64,000 nt of DNA from CATQHS01 sp965203375 (GCA_965203375.1 OZ241886.1:1-64000); one strand, 5' to 3'; shown: positions 26,627 to 36,098, counted from the first letter of the stretch. Program-made: numbers and translations. Notes: generated by a model not told the origin, from the letters alone.

Positions 26627-26772
26627 TCCCGCTTCGGCCAGCGTTGTCTTGAGACGGCCGCATGGGCAGCCGGAGGGCGTCGACTGCCGACGAAGCCCTA
26701 CATCAAGTGGGAACACCGCCTTCGTCGTCACGACTACGACCAAACCCGCGGTTGCTTCGATTGCCGGCAGGG
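26627..26772 (+). pseudogene. 3' remnant of a NYN-domain gene
   Basis: From TTCGGCCAGCGTTGTCT onward it matches the last 45 codons of the NYN gene at 28986, with a small change at the 5' edge that breaks the frame. It ends in hairpin element copy D just as the full gene ends in copy F. Confidence 0.7.
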
Positions 26773-27175
26773 GTTGCGCGCCGCCGCTCGGGCTGCTGCG
26801 GTTGCCGCCAATCCTGCCCGCTGTCTGCCGTCGCCTGTCGGTGGTGCGTTGGCGGGGCTTTTCTTGCAGACGGGTCGCACAAAGCAGGCGAGCGGATCTG
26901 TGGGCTGGGGGCGCAGCACAAGGCGGCGGTCCGGTGTGGGTGTTCGGCGCGGACCGGGGTGCCGGTCTCGACAGCCTGTCGAGTCCTTCGCCGTGCCGTC
27001 CTTCGCCGTCACGGGCTGGACGGCGACAGCTTCGGCGGAGCCGTGCTGTCGGCCGTCTTGGGCCGCTGGCGGGTTGGGAATTGTGGCGGTGGTGTTCGCT
27101 GAAACCGCAGTTCGGGCCGGGGTCTGTTCCGTCGGGGGCGGAGGCCGGGCGGGTTGCGGATGCGTTCGCCGCCGC
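26753..27175. repeat. Hairpin element copy D with long tail
   Basis: Element at 26753-26869, tail to about 27175. It overlaps the end of the NYN remnant. Confidence 0.75.
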
Positions 27176-27189
27176 CAGGGCGCGGACCG

Positions 27190-27400
27190 GGGCTGTTCGG
27201 GTCGGTGGCTCGCGGCGGGCCCGTCGAGTTCAGCGGCGTTGATCTTGTCGCCGTGTATGGAGGTCTTGACTACGCCGAGCGTTGGGGCCGCAGGCGCGGG
27301 CTGAGCCGGCTGTGCCGCGGGGTCGCCGGCCTGGCCGTGGGCGTGGTGGTCGTCGGCCTGTCCGGGCGAGAAGCGCGCTCGGCGCGGCCGACCGCTTGCG
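27190..27400 (+). pseudogene. MNT-type nucleotidyltransferase remnant
   Basis: The frame reads LFGSVARGGPVEFSGVDLVA then VYGGLDYAERWGRRRGLSRL. GSxARG with the following DL pair is the minimal nucleotidyltransferase signature; the first catalytic Asp is replaced (SGVD for SDxD). No start and a diverging tail. Confidence 0.6.
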
Positions 27401-27973
27401 AGCACCATGGGGCGCGGCCAGGCCCGGGTTCTGCCGGCCTCGGACGTCTCGGTCAGAGCCTCGGCCCGGTGAGACCGCCCGGCGGGCCTTGCGCCGACAG
27501 CAGCCGCCTGCGGGACCGCATCAACTCGATTGCGGCCACAGAGCTGGCGTCGGCCGACCGATCCGCTGTCATCTTCAGCAGCCGGGCCTTTGAGGCGCCC
27601 GGTTCCTAGAACCTGGCTTAGAGTTCGAGCCAGAACAGCCCGCCGCTCCGTCCGCGGCTCGTTCAGCGCCGCGAACCCGCTGCGCACGGGGGTGACTCGC
27701 AACCCGGCCCGGGCTAACCCGTAACCGGCCTCAGATCACCAGAGGCCCGGGCCTGCGTCGGAGCGATTACACGCCAGGCCCACACGGCGCCGCAGCCGCC
27801 AAGCCCGAAAATGAGAATCGCGGCGTGTGGCCGGCGACGCCAAGCCAGAACCCGCCCGGAAGGCCGGCGGCTCAGACCACATCTCGGGGAGTGAGCCGTT
27901 TGTCACCTCAGGGCGGCCGCAGTGCGGGCATGCGGAGGTCGTTCGGGCGGGTGGGCCGGAAGGGGAGCCCGCG

Positions 27974-28385
27974 GTTGTTTCGATTGCCGGCAGGGGTTGC
28001 GCGCCGCCGCTCGGGCTGTTGCGGTTGCCGTCGATCCTGCCCGCCGTCCGCCACCGCCCGCCGGTGGTGCATTGGCGGGGCTTTCTCGCAGGCGGGTCTC
28101 ATAGAGCAAACGAGCGGGTCTGCGGGCTGGGGGCCCAGCACGAGGGGCGGCGGTCCGGTGCGGTGTCGGCGCGCACCGGGGTGGCCGGCCTCAACGGTCC
28201 GCCGGTCTTTCGCCGGCACGGGCTGAACCGTCGGGCTGTGGCCGACCGCCCGGCCGCGTCGGCGAGGACCCGCCGCCGGGCCAGAACTCGGGGATGCTGC
28301 CCGGTGCGGGCTGCGCCGACGCCGCAGGCCGGGTCTGTTCTATCGGGGCGGAGGTCGGGCGGTCCGCGGATGCGCTCGCCGCCGC
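27974..28385. repeat. Hairpin element copy E with long tail
   Basis: Element at 27974-28090; tail diverged, still recognisable by GCGAGCGGGTCTGCGGGCTG and the GTTCTATCGGGGCGGAGG end. CCACCGCCCGCCGGTGGTG forms a clean inner stem. Confidence 0.7.
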
Positions 28386-28540
28386 CGGGGCGTGTCAGTG
28401 TGAGGACCTCCTCCCCCATGCCCGCACTCCAGCCGCCCGGAAATGACAAACGGCTCCCCGGATCGGGGGCACCCGGGCCCCGCGGGGCTGCTTCGAGGAA
28501 GCAGCCAGGAGTACAAGGGCCGCCGGTAGAGTCGGCTTCG

Positions 28541-28870
28541 GTGGCAGTGACGCTCGCTGAGCCCGGGGCCCGGGTCGGGGCTGTTGCGCCGGTGCCGGCT
28601 GCCGGCCGGGCCAGCGGCGCGTCGATCGCGGCCGGGACGTGCGAGGGGCGGCTGTTCGGGTCGGCGGCTCGCGGCGGGACCGCCAAAGACAGCGACAGCG
28701 ATCCCGCCGCCGCTTATACGGACCCTGATCACGCCCGGCGCTAGGACCGCAAACAGGAGTCGGCTCGGCTGGGCGAACAGGCAGCGAGCCAGCCAGCCGA
28801 CGCGGCGGTCACCGACCGGCCGAGCAGAAGACGCGCCCGGCGCCGCCGGCCGCCTTCAAGCGCTGTGGGC
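28541..28870 (+). pseudogene. MNT-type nucleotidyltransferase, split by a stop
   Basis: From GTG 28541 the frame contains GRLFGSAARGGTAKDSDSDP, the GS-x10-D-x-D core, and reaches TAG at 28742 exactly where the copy at 30890 has TGG. After the stop the same frame goes on with QESARLGEQAASQPADAAVT. One base change separates it from a longer gene. Confidence 0.6.
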
Positions 28871-28985
28871 GCGACCAAGCCCGGGTCCCGCGGGCCTGTT
28901 CCATCTCGCACTCTGACATCTACACTACGGCAGCCCTCCTGAAGACTTCAATTATCTGTGTAGAAAGTCAGAGGTGACCATCAAC

Positions 28986-29594
28986 ATGCAGAAATTGGAT
29001 AGGCTTGCCGTGTTCATTGACTATCAAAATGCTTACCGCGGTGCATGGCAAGCCTTCGGGGTCAATAACTACGATCATCATGTCGTCGGGCAGTTTGATC
29101 CGATCACGCTCTCCAAGCTGATCGCTGCGCGCCACCCCAACTACCCGGGGGCGAAGCTGCGCAGGCTCGTGCAAGCATGGGTCTACAGAGGCATGCCCAG
29201 TTCGTCGAAGGACCCAGTTGGCTACAGAGCCGCGCGCCGACAAGTGAGCCGATGGCAAAACTTGTCCAGTGGAACTGGGCCCCAACTGGAAATCTGCACA
29301 CGGCCTCTTGACTACCGCACTGGCCGCCCGCGCGAGAAAGGGATTGATGTGCAGATCGCCTTGGACCTCGCGTTTGGCGCAGTCGACGACGACTGCGACG
29401 TTGTGGTGCTGTTCTCGGGTGACTCTGATCTCTTGCCAGCGTTGGAGCGGGCCGCTTCGGCCGGCGTTGTCTGCGAGACAGCCGCATGGGCAGCCGGAGG
29501 GCGTCGACTGCCGACGAAGCCCTACATCAAGTGGGAGCACCGCCTTAGTCGTCACGACTACGACCAAGCCCGCGGTTCCTTCGGCTGCCGGTAG
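28986..29594 (+). CDS. NYN-domain protein (LabA/PIN-like nuclease), full length
   Basis: 202 aa from the ATG at 28986, which has AGAGGTG 9 bases upstream; a GTG at 28974 is the alternative. LAVFIDYQNAYRG holds the first metal Asp, REKGIDVQIALDLA the next and DCDVVVLFSGDSDLLPALE the paired acids, so the PIN/NYN metal site is complete. NYN proteins are RNases. The stop codon lies inside the hairpin element that follows (copy F). The gene stands alone, but parts of it recur at 20791 and 26627. Confidence 0.85.
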   Translation: MQKLDRLAVFIDYQNAYRGAWQAFGVNNYDHHVVGQFDPITLSKLIAARHPNYPGAKLRRLVQAWVYRGMPSSSKDPVGYRAARRQVSRWQNLSSGTGPQLEICTRPLDYRTGRPREKGIDVQIALDLAFGAVDDDCDVVVLFSGDSDLLPALERAASAGVVCETAAWAAGGRRLPTKPYIKWEHRLSRHDYDQARGSFGCR

Positions 29595-29693
29595 GGGTTG
29601 CGCGCCGCCGCTGGGGCTGTTGCGGTTGCCGCCAATCCTCCCCGCCGTCCACCACCGCCCGTCGGTGGTGCACTGGCGGGGCTTTTCTTGCAG
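29576..29693. repeat. 117-bp hairpin element, copy F
   Basis: Begins inside the last codons of the NYN gene. The stem is perfect: CCCCGCC and GGCGGGG outside, CACCACCG and CGGTGGTG inside, then CTTTTCTTG. It could serve as the gene's terminator. Confidence 0.82.
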
Positions 29694-29709
29694 CCGACCG
29701 AGCCCGCGA

Positions 29710-29826
29710 CCCCTTCGACTACCGGTAGGGGTTGCGCGCCGCCGCTCGGGCTGCTACGGTTGTCGTCAATCCTCCCCGCCGTTCGGCACCGCTCGTCGGT
29801 GTTGAACTGGCGGGGCTTTTCTTGTA
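29710..29826. repeat. 117-bp hairpin element, copy G
   Basis: Direct tandem neighbour of copy F, 17 bp away. The outer stem CCCCGCC/GGCGGGG is kept while the inner stem is changed on both sides (CGGCACCG / CGGTGTTG), partly compensating. Confidence 0.8.
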
Positions 29827-29845
29827 GCCGATCAACCAGCTCCGC

Positions 29846-29945
29846 GGCTGAGCCCGCCATGCCCAGCGACATCGACCTCGTTGCCGGCTACGAGGGCCTC
29901 GACGGGCGGCGATGCCGAGTGGGCGCGCCTGGAAGGCTGGCGGCT
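29846..29945 (+). pseudogene. Small MNT remnant
   Basis: The frame reads PSDIDLVAGYEGLDGRRC, the SDxDL strand and following helix of an MNT protein. GSxARG before it is absent. Confidence 0.45.
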
Positions 29946-30035
29946 TGGGTTCTGATCCGGGGCGGTCATTTCAGGGCGGCTGGTGTGCGGGCAGGCGGAG
30001 GCCGTTCAGCGGGTGGGCCGGAAGGCAAGCCCGCG

Positions 30036-30475
30036 GTTGCTTCGGCTGCCGGTGGGGGTTGCGGGCCGCTGTTTGGGCTGTTGGGGTTGTCGTCGGTGCT
30101 GGCCGCTGTCTGCTGTCGCCTGTCGGTGGTGCGTTGGCGGGGCTTCTCCCAGGCGGGTGGCACGAAGCGGGCGGGCGGGTCTGGGGGCTGGGGGCGCAGC
30201 GCGAGGCGGCGGTGCGTGTGGGTGTCGGCGCGGACCGGGGGCGGCGGCCTCGACGGGCGGCCGGGTCCTTGGCCGTCGCGGGCTGAGCGGCGACGGCTTC
30301 GGCGGGGCCGCGCCGCCCGCCGTCTCGGGCCGCCGCCGGGTTGGCGGTCGCGGCGGCGGTGTCGGCTGAGGCCGCAGTCCGGGCCGGGTCCGTTCCGTCG
30401 GGGGCGGAGGCCGGGCGGGCCGCGGCAGCGTCCCGCCGCGTGGCGGGCCCGGGGCGGCCACGGCGGTCCAGCACG
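30036..30475. repeat. Hairpin element copy H with long tail
   Basis: Element at 30036-30155, tail to about 30475; closest to copy C over its whole length. Confidence 0.75.
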
Positions 30476-30539
30476 GGGGCATCGGCGTTGTCTGCGGTGA
30501 GAACAACAACTCACCCCGTCGAAGAGGACACGCCGACAG

Positions 30540-30680
30540 CCCCGCCCGGCTCTGCCCGCTGCTCGGGTCGGCGGCCCGCGGCCGACCCGCCGAGGACAGC
30601 GACATCGGCCTCGCCGCCGTCTATGAGGACCTCCACGGGCGGCAACGCCGAAAGAGCACGCGAAGAGCCGACGACTCAGA
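30540..30680 (+). pseudogene. MNT remnant with intact signature
   Basis: One frame reads LLGSAARGRPAEDSDIGLAA then VYEDLHGRQRR. The GSxARG and DSDI motifs are kept, but there is no start, and the frame is lost afterwards. Confidence 0.5.
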
Positions 30681-30889
30681 CCCCGATCCCGAAGGCGGGC
30701 CGCCTGTCGTCTGAGGCGGGCCGGAGTGAGCCCAAGCCGAGGCCGGCCAGGCGGGCGGCCAGAAGAGCCGATCCCGCGTGACGGCCCGGGCCAGCCGCCG
30801 CCGAGCCGCGCGTGCGGCCGCCCGGGCCCCGCCGGGCTGCTTCGAGGGAGCAGCCCCGAGCACAAGGGCCGCCGGTAGAGTCGGCTTCG

Positions 30890-31126
30890 GTGGCAGTGAC
30901 GCTCGCTGAACCCGGGGCCCGGGTCGGGGCCGTTGCGCCGGCGCCGGCTGCCGGCCGGGCCGGCGGCGCGTCGATCACGGCCGGGGCGTGCGAGGTGCGG
31001 CTGTTCGGGTCGGCGGCTCGCGGCGAGCCCGCCAAAGACAACGACACCGATCCCGCCGCCGTTCATGCGGACCCTGATCACGCCCGGCGCTGGGGCCGCA
31101 TGGATTCGCTCTGGACCGGACAGTGA
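30890..31126 (+). CDS. MNT-type nucleotidyltransferase, best preserved copy
   Basis: 78 aa from GTG 30890. VRLFGSAARGEPAKDNDTDP is the catalytic core. It is shorter than a full MNT protein (about 95-100 aa) and lacks the helix that follows WGRR, so activity is doubtful. Its TGA overlaps the GTG of the next gene (GTGA at 31123), suggesting coupling. Confidence 0.45.
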   Translation: MAVTLAEPGARVGAVAPAPAAGRAGGASITAGACEVRLFGSAARGEPAKDNDTDPAAVHADPDHARRWGRMDSLWTGQ

Positions 31127-31869
31127 GAATCCGGCTGGCATGGTCCGCCCTCGCCGTGGTCGCCGCGGTGACGGCGGCCTGGTTTCGCACCAGTCGACGA
31201 TGCCGGCCGAGTTCTGACCCAGACGGCCGCCACACGGGCCGCGACGAAGGATGCGGGCTTGTCAATGACCAGATCGACCCGGCCGGGGATGATCCCAGCT
31301 CTGGACCAGATGAGCCGCAAAGAGGTCCGAAGCCGCTAACCCAGAAAGATCTTCCGACCCGGAAGGCCGCGATCCGCATTTGGGGTGTTCCTGGACTGCT
31401 CGCAGCGGTCGCAGCTTATTCATTAGGTATTTGGCTAGGGGGAGAGCACGATGACCATCTCCTACGTCTTATCACCCTCCTGATCGGGCCCTGCGCGGTG
31501 ATGATCAGCGTGTCGATTGTGGCGATCACCTTCACCGGTGGCTGGGAGATCACGACATCAGACCAGTCTAAACGACGCGACGATCTTTTCGTCCATTCAC
31601 TCCTACTCATATGCATTACAGTGCTGGCCATCGCGTTAGCAGGCGTCTACGTTGCGATGGCCCCCGTGTCCGACAGGTTGACTCTTTTGAATACCGACAT
31701 AGTACAGGGTCTCGGTGCGTTAGCGGCCCTGTTTTTGGCATTAAGCCTTTCCGGCGTAATTATACAGGTTTACCGGATGGTCGAACTAGTTAGAAATCAA
31801 AGACCAGGTCCTAAAGATGTTCCGCTTGCCGGTGAGCATCCAAACTTCCATGACAACATCAAGGCGTGA
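31123..31869 (+). CDS. Multi-spanning membrane protein of unknown function
   Basis: 248 aa. The first 60 residues are polar with one possible signal (LAWSALAVVAAVTAAW). Four hydrophobic segments follow (VPGLLAAVAAYSLGIWL, LITLLIGPCAVMISVSIVAI, LLLICITVLAIALAGVYVAM, GLGALAALFLALSLSGVII). The 5' part is GC-rich like the repeat island and the 3' part is normal or AT-rich, so the gene may be a fusion made at the island's edge, and the start is uncertain. Confidence 0.55.
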   Translation: MRIRLAWSALAVVAAVTAAWFRTSRRCRPSSDPDGRHTGRDEGCGLVNDQIDPAGDDPSSGPDEPQRGPKPLTQKDLPTRKAAIRIWGVPGLLAAVAAYSLGIWLGGEHDDHLLRLITLLIGPCAVMISVSIVAITFTGGWEITTSDQSKRRDDLFVHSLLLICITVLAIALAGVYVAMAPVSDRLTLLNTDIVQGLGALAALFLALSLSGVIIQVYRMVELVRNQRPGPKDVPLAGEHPNFHDNIKA

Positions 31870-31877
31870 ACGCAGGT

Positions 31878-33569
31878 TTAGGACCCTTCAAAATCATATA
31901 AGAACACCAATCTATTGTCAGGGGTAAGTAAGCTATAACTTTCTTCAGTCCGTTCGCGCTTAACCATGAAACGAGGTGGGCGCATACGAATCGACGGTTC
32001 AGTGTCATTGAATGCTATTCCGCTTCCCGATAGATAGTAATCTAAACCGTGCCGCACTCCGGCAAATTCAATATGAGGTGAGTAACTGTCTTCCATAGGA
32101 ACGTGGACGTTTTCACCTCTGGTGATTGACCGAATTACTTCTAGGTCTTGAATGATTGCTTTATGGAATCTGATTTCTTCCTCATCCTGCCCTATACTAC
32201 TCGCTTGATAGGTTGAAGATATAAAAACTAAAAGGGCAAGAATAGCCAAATAGGGCAAGAGAAAGTTACCGAATAGCCTCTGAACATACACCATAAGGAT
32301 TGCGACAAAACCTAATGGAATGCCGATATAAAATACGGTCTCGTATTCATGAAAAATGGTATTGTAACGCATGGGTATTGTCCATAGAAACCCACTCACT
32401 AACAAGGTTAAGGTCAACATCCGGTGATGCAGTAACCCAACTCCTCCTATGCAGGTGGCAAGTACTATACCTGTATAAAAGCTGAACTGAATCCATATAT
32501 CGCTATTGGAAAGCAATCGATAGAAGGAGAAAGGTATAGACATGACACCGATCTGGGCTAACTGCTGTTCTAAAAATGGGAACCATGTGAAACGATTTAT
32601 TGATTCACCTTGAACTTGAAGATCCCCCAGCAAAGAAGGAGCCAATCCAGTTCTCCCTAGGAGCGATTTTACCGAAGGCAACTCAGTGATAGATATTCCT
32701 CTCATAGCATTCAAGGCAAAGTATTCTTGACCTATATTGTAGGCAAGGACGCCAATTGTTAGCACGATAACGATACCAGCTAGCAGGATATAACGATTAC
32801 AAACTAGTTCCCTCCATCCCATCTTGAGTAGTAACTTAAACTGCCACCACACATCGTAATTCTTCTTCTGCTGATGTAGGTGGCTCTTCTTCTTTCTCCG
32901 ATTCCATATATGAAAGGCATTTCTTGCTAAGCCAAGAGTTATAAACGCTAGTAAGAGGCTAAGAACGTGCCAGTCTAAAAGAATAGCGATGCAAGATTTG
33001 GTAACTAGCTGTCTATACCGACCCTCCTGTTCAAATATTATCATAGCGTGGAAAGTCAGGATCGTTCCAAATAGACCTATGGTTATTTCGTTTGAGATCA
33101 TATCCATATAGTACATACAATAGTATGACGAGAAGGCGACTAGCGTCGCCGTCAAACTAATCCATCTATTCGACGTGAGTCGATTAAGCGACCAGTACAC
33201 TATTACTGCTGTCATAGCGAAGAACACCAACATCAATATCCTTGCCACAAAAATACGCGCCGATAGTTCCCCGAAGGGCAGCGTAGCTATTTTTATCAGT
33301 GCGTACCCTATAGGTGGGAAACGGTTGTAAGCGTCATACCAGGAGCCCTCACCATCCAAATATATCTGACGAGTGAAGACTAAGAAGTTGTGATGTGGAG
33401 AAAGATTGACAGCGTTAGTCAGGTGTTCAGATGATACCCAATTGTGATGACCATAGCGATAAAAAAATTTCCGTTCGCCACTGAATATGAATGCGGTAGA
33501 TAGGCCTAGCAGTAGGTATATCAGCGGCAATCGCGGTAGCAATGAGAGCTTCCACTTTGAGATACTCAT
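31878..33569 (-). CDS. Polytopic membrane protein, GT-C glycosyltransferase-like
   Basis: 563 aa with about 10-12 membrane spans. An early hydrophobic helix (LPLIYLLLGLSTAFIFSG) is followed by a large external loop with WYDAYNRFPPIGYALIK, as in GT-C enzymes that use polyprenyl-phosphate sugars (GT39/GT83-like). The usual DD/DE catalytic pair is not obvious. It is distinctly AT-rich, hence probably acquired. Divergent from the 770-aa membrane gene across a 126-bp gap. Confidence 0.65.
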   Translation of the reverse strand: MSISKWKLSLLPRLPLIYLLLGLSTAFIFSGERKFFYRYGHHNWVSSEHLTNAVNLSPHHNFLVFTRQIYLDGEGSWYDAYNRFPPIGYALIKIATLPFGELSARIFVARILMLVFFAMTAVIVYWSLNRLTSNRWISLTATLVAFSSYYCMYYMDMISNEITIGLFGTILTFHAMIIFEQEGRYRQLVTKSCIAILLDWHVLSLLLAFITLGLARNAFHIWNRRKKKSHLHQQKKNYDVWWQFKLLLKMGWRELVCNRYILLAGIVIVLTIGVLAYNIGQEYFALNAMRGISITELPSVKSLLGRTGLAPSLLGDLQVQGESINRFTWFPFLEQQLAQIGVMSIPFSFYRLLSNSDIWIQFSFYTGIVLATCIGGVGLLHHRMLTLTLLVSGFLWTIPMRYNTIFHEYETVFYIGIPLGFVAILMVYVQRLFGNFLLPYLAILALLVFISSTYQASSIGQDEEEIRFHKAIIQDLEVIRSITRGENVHVPMEDSYSPHIEFAGVRHGLDYYLSGSGIAFNDTEPSIRMRPPRFMVKRERTEESYSLLTPDNRLVFLYDFEGS

Positions 33570-33695
33570 AATACTTCCTGAGTGAATTGATGTGCCTGTA
33601 TGAACCCTTTACCATTTTTCTCTAGTGCGATCGCTACCAGAATTATTTGAGCCTTGGAGGCGGAAATTTAACATAACCATGCTATACTCCGTACG

Positions 33696-36008
33696 GTGAA
33701 TAGCCGAGGTGACACTGACACTATACCTGCAACTGGTCTATCTGCCAACTCTTGCGATGAAGATCACATTGCACAGCGTCGAAAATTGGCCATGGTTTGG
33801 CTAACTGCAGGAAGCGCGGTTGCCTTCATGGTAGGGGCAGGTTGGCTTGATATTATCCGAAATGGTGGTGTACCACCAGGCGGTGACATGGTCGGCCACG
33901 CGGCCGCCGCAGAGTGGCTTAGGACTTTGCCATGGTGGAATTGGCGAGGCTGGTCGGATTGGTTTTACGGTGGTCAGGCCATCGGGATAAACTACCCGCC
34001 ATTAGGTCTCAACTGGCTGCGCTTCACTCACTCGACCCATGGTCAGATGATGGCTGTGGCGCTTGGTTTGTTAGTGTTGCTGCCGTGGGGAACATTGCGC
34101 CTGACTCGATCGGTGAACTATCCACCCCGACTGCAACGTATCTCAGTGGGAGCTGTTTTGGTGCTGACTGCCGCTTCAGGGGCTATGCACTGGGCGCTTC
34201 CTGGCTTCCATGCTTTGTATACCTTTTACAGTTCTTGGCCTTTCATGCTAGCGACGGTTATTGGCTTGTTTACTGCAGCTTGGGCGGCCCGATGTGATCG
34301 CCCCGTAGTTGCCGGAATAATAGCCGGAGTAGCGTTGTTGTTGAACCCTACATCAGTTCCCGGTCTTAGCGTAGCGATCTTGGCGCTACTGGCCACCAGC
34401 GAGGCTTCGATTCGCCAGATCGTTCGTTGGATTATCACTGCTGGAGCCACTGCTTTGGTCGTTAGTGGTTGGTGGCTTATACCATTTTTGGCTTCATGGG
34501 ATCGTCTTGTGCGCTGGGAAGTTCCGCTGCACCGATTCTGGGGCTTTGGAGGTATTTACCAGATACTGGTTCTTACTAGTGTGGGGATGGGGGCAGCATG
34601 GGCTAGTCGGTGGGATGGCCCATCTAGGCGGTTGTCAGGAGTGGCTGCCGCTGGCTTGACTGCTACTTTGTTGGCCGAATGGTTTGATTGGCTGCGCCCA
34701 GAGCGCTGGCTACCAATAGCACTTCTTATAGCGACTATGGCCTGTGCCGGACTTGCCACGAGAGTGCCTATTTATCCGCCAACCAAGATCCGACCCGTCT
34801 GGAAATTACACGTTGTTCTAGGCTTGCTTCTTTTCGTAGTCCTCACCTTCCGATTTGAAGTCTTGGCACTTGCAGTGGGGGTGTTCCTCTTGCCGACACG
34901 TTCTTGGGCCTGGATGGGGGCTTTGGCATGGAGCGCGATTTTACTCTGGGGTGGCCTCTGGGGGGTTACGAGCGATGCACCAGATACATCAGCAGAGACC
35001 CCCACCGGAATTGTGTTAGCGCGGAGTGAACCCGATTCCAGTGGCTTGGTTTACATAGATAGAAAGATCATAGGTCAGACGAGTGACGTTCATAGATGTG
35101 GTTTAGGTCAACCCTGGTTGGACACGGCACGTACTGGCGGTCGTATCCGTCCATTGTTAGGGTTGTATAGAGAGACCAGCCCATCCTTTGAGTTTATTGC
35201 AACGGGACTTCTGATCAGCACCGGTCAATTGGGAGAGCGATACTCGGTGCGACCTCATTGGTTTGCAGTCTGGCAGGGTGCCGGAGCGCCCACGCTGGGC
35301 AGCCTTGCCGCTGCCGAGGCTCTGGGGGCCCGCTGGCACACGAGATGCGGCGAGGACGGCGACATCCTCCTGACCGACCTGTCAGGAGTGACGGCCAGCG
35401 GCGCGACTGTGGACGCTTATACATCTGAGGACGCGTGGCATCAAGCTGCGGCCCGATGGTGGATTCCGATCTCTGCCGGGGTCCGAACCGAACCGAAGAC
35501 GTGGGAACCGGTGCCAATCCGGGTTGAGGACGGTGATCCCAATCGTCCACTCAACCAGGCCGCGACCGGTGTGTGGATGCGCGCTGGCGACGGCCGCCTT
35601 ACTGTGGGAGCGGATACAGCGGGGTGGGTCTGGTTGCGCGTCCCTTGGGACCCCTACTGGCGTTTGTCGACTGGTGCCGCAGTACACAAGGGCGGCCCGG
35701 GTCATCTGATGGCCTGGGTCCCCGCTGGAGAAAGCGAGTTGACGTGGCAAGTGCCAGCCACGGTGAACGCCGCTGCCGTCGCCGTCACGGGGGTTGCCGC
35801 GCTCACGGTACTGGTCATGGTCGTCGGGGACCGCCGTCGTCCAGAGCGTGGGCTAGATCTCAACCGTCCTAGTCCCGTCAGAGCCGCCGTCGGCCTGTAC
35901 GCTGACACTGTGGACGAATGGTTGGCCACCTTCGGCCGCTGGTCCCGGACTGCTGGCCGGCCGTTGAGCAGGATCATCGCTCGAACCCGCAACCGACGCC
36001 CTGGTTGA
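33696..36008 (+). CDS. Large membrane protein, GT-C/PTPS-related type
   Basis: 770 aa, GTG start. An N-terminal span (AMVWLTAGSAVAFMVGAGWL) leads to a loop with PPGGDMVGHAAAAEWLRTLP and GWSDWFYGGQAIGINYPPL, a layout typical of the 6-pyruvoyl-tetrahydropterin-synthase-related membrane proteins and other GT-C-like enzymes. About ten spans are followed by a soluble extracytoplasmic domain (residues 440-690), one more span and a basic tail. It precedes the pilin-like cluster and could modify surface proteins; that link is inference. Confidence 0.65.
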   Translation: MNSRGDTDTIPATGLSANSCDEDHIAQRRKLAMVWLTAGSAVAFMVGAGWLDIIRNGGVPPGGDMVGHAAAAEWLRTLPWWNWRGWSDWFYGGQAIGINYPPLGLNWLRFTHSTHGQMMAVALGLLVLLPWGTLRLTRSVNYPPRLQRISVGAVLVLTAASGAMHWALPGFHALYTFYSSWPFMLATVIGLFTAAWAARCDRPVVAGIIAGVALLLNPTSVPGLSVAILALLATSEASIRQIVRWIITAGATALVVSGWWLIPFLASWDRLVRWEVPLHRFWGFGGIYQILVLTSVGMGAAWASRWDGPSRRLSGVAAAGLTATLLAEWFDWLRPERWLPIALLIATMACAGLATRVPIYPPTKIRPVWKLHVVLGLLLFVVLTFRFEVLALAVGVFLLPTRSWAWMGALAWSAILLWGGLWGVTSDAPDTSAETPTGIVLARSEPDSSGLVYIDRKIIGQTSDVHRCGLGQPWLDTARTGGRIRPLLGLYRETSPSFEFIATGLLISTGQLGERYSVRPHWFAVWQGAGAPTLGSLAAAEALGARWHTRCGEDGDILLTDLSGVTASGATVDAYTSEDAWHQAAARWWIPISAGVRTEPKTWEPVPIRVEDGDPNRPLNQAATGVWMRAGDGRLTVGADTAGWVWLRVPWDPYWRLSTGAAVHKGGPGHLMAWVPAGESELTWQVPATVNAAAVAVTGVAALTVLVMVVGDRRRPERGLDLNRPSPVRAAVGLYADTVDEWLATFGRWSRTAGRPLSRIIARTRNRRPG

Positions 36009-36098
36009 CGTTCGGTTAGTCTGGCTGTAGTATTCACCGCCACGTCGTTGCTGCACGAGCGGCAGCCCTGCAAATCGCAAGCTTGGGAGGCAGGAAAC

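Noticed and set aside
26734..27702. 322-aa minus-strand frame
   Set aside because: Covers repeat units antisense; its composition reflects GC-rich repeats only.
21222..30155. CRISPR or retron msr/msd array
   Set aside because: Units are 117 bp with diverged sequence and irregular spacing, and no reverse transcriptase or Cas gene is present in the window.
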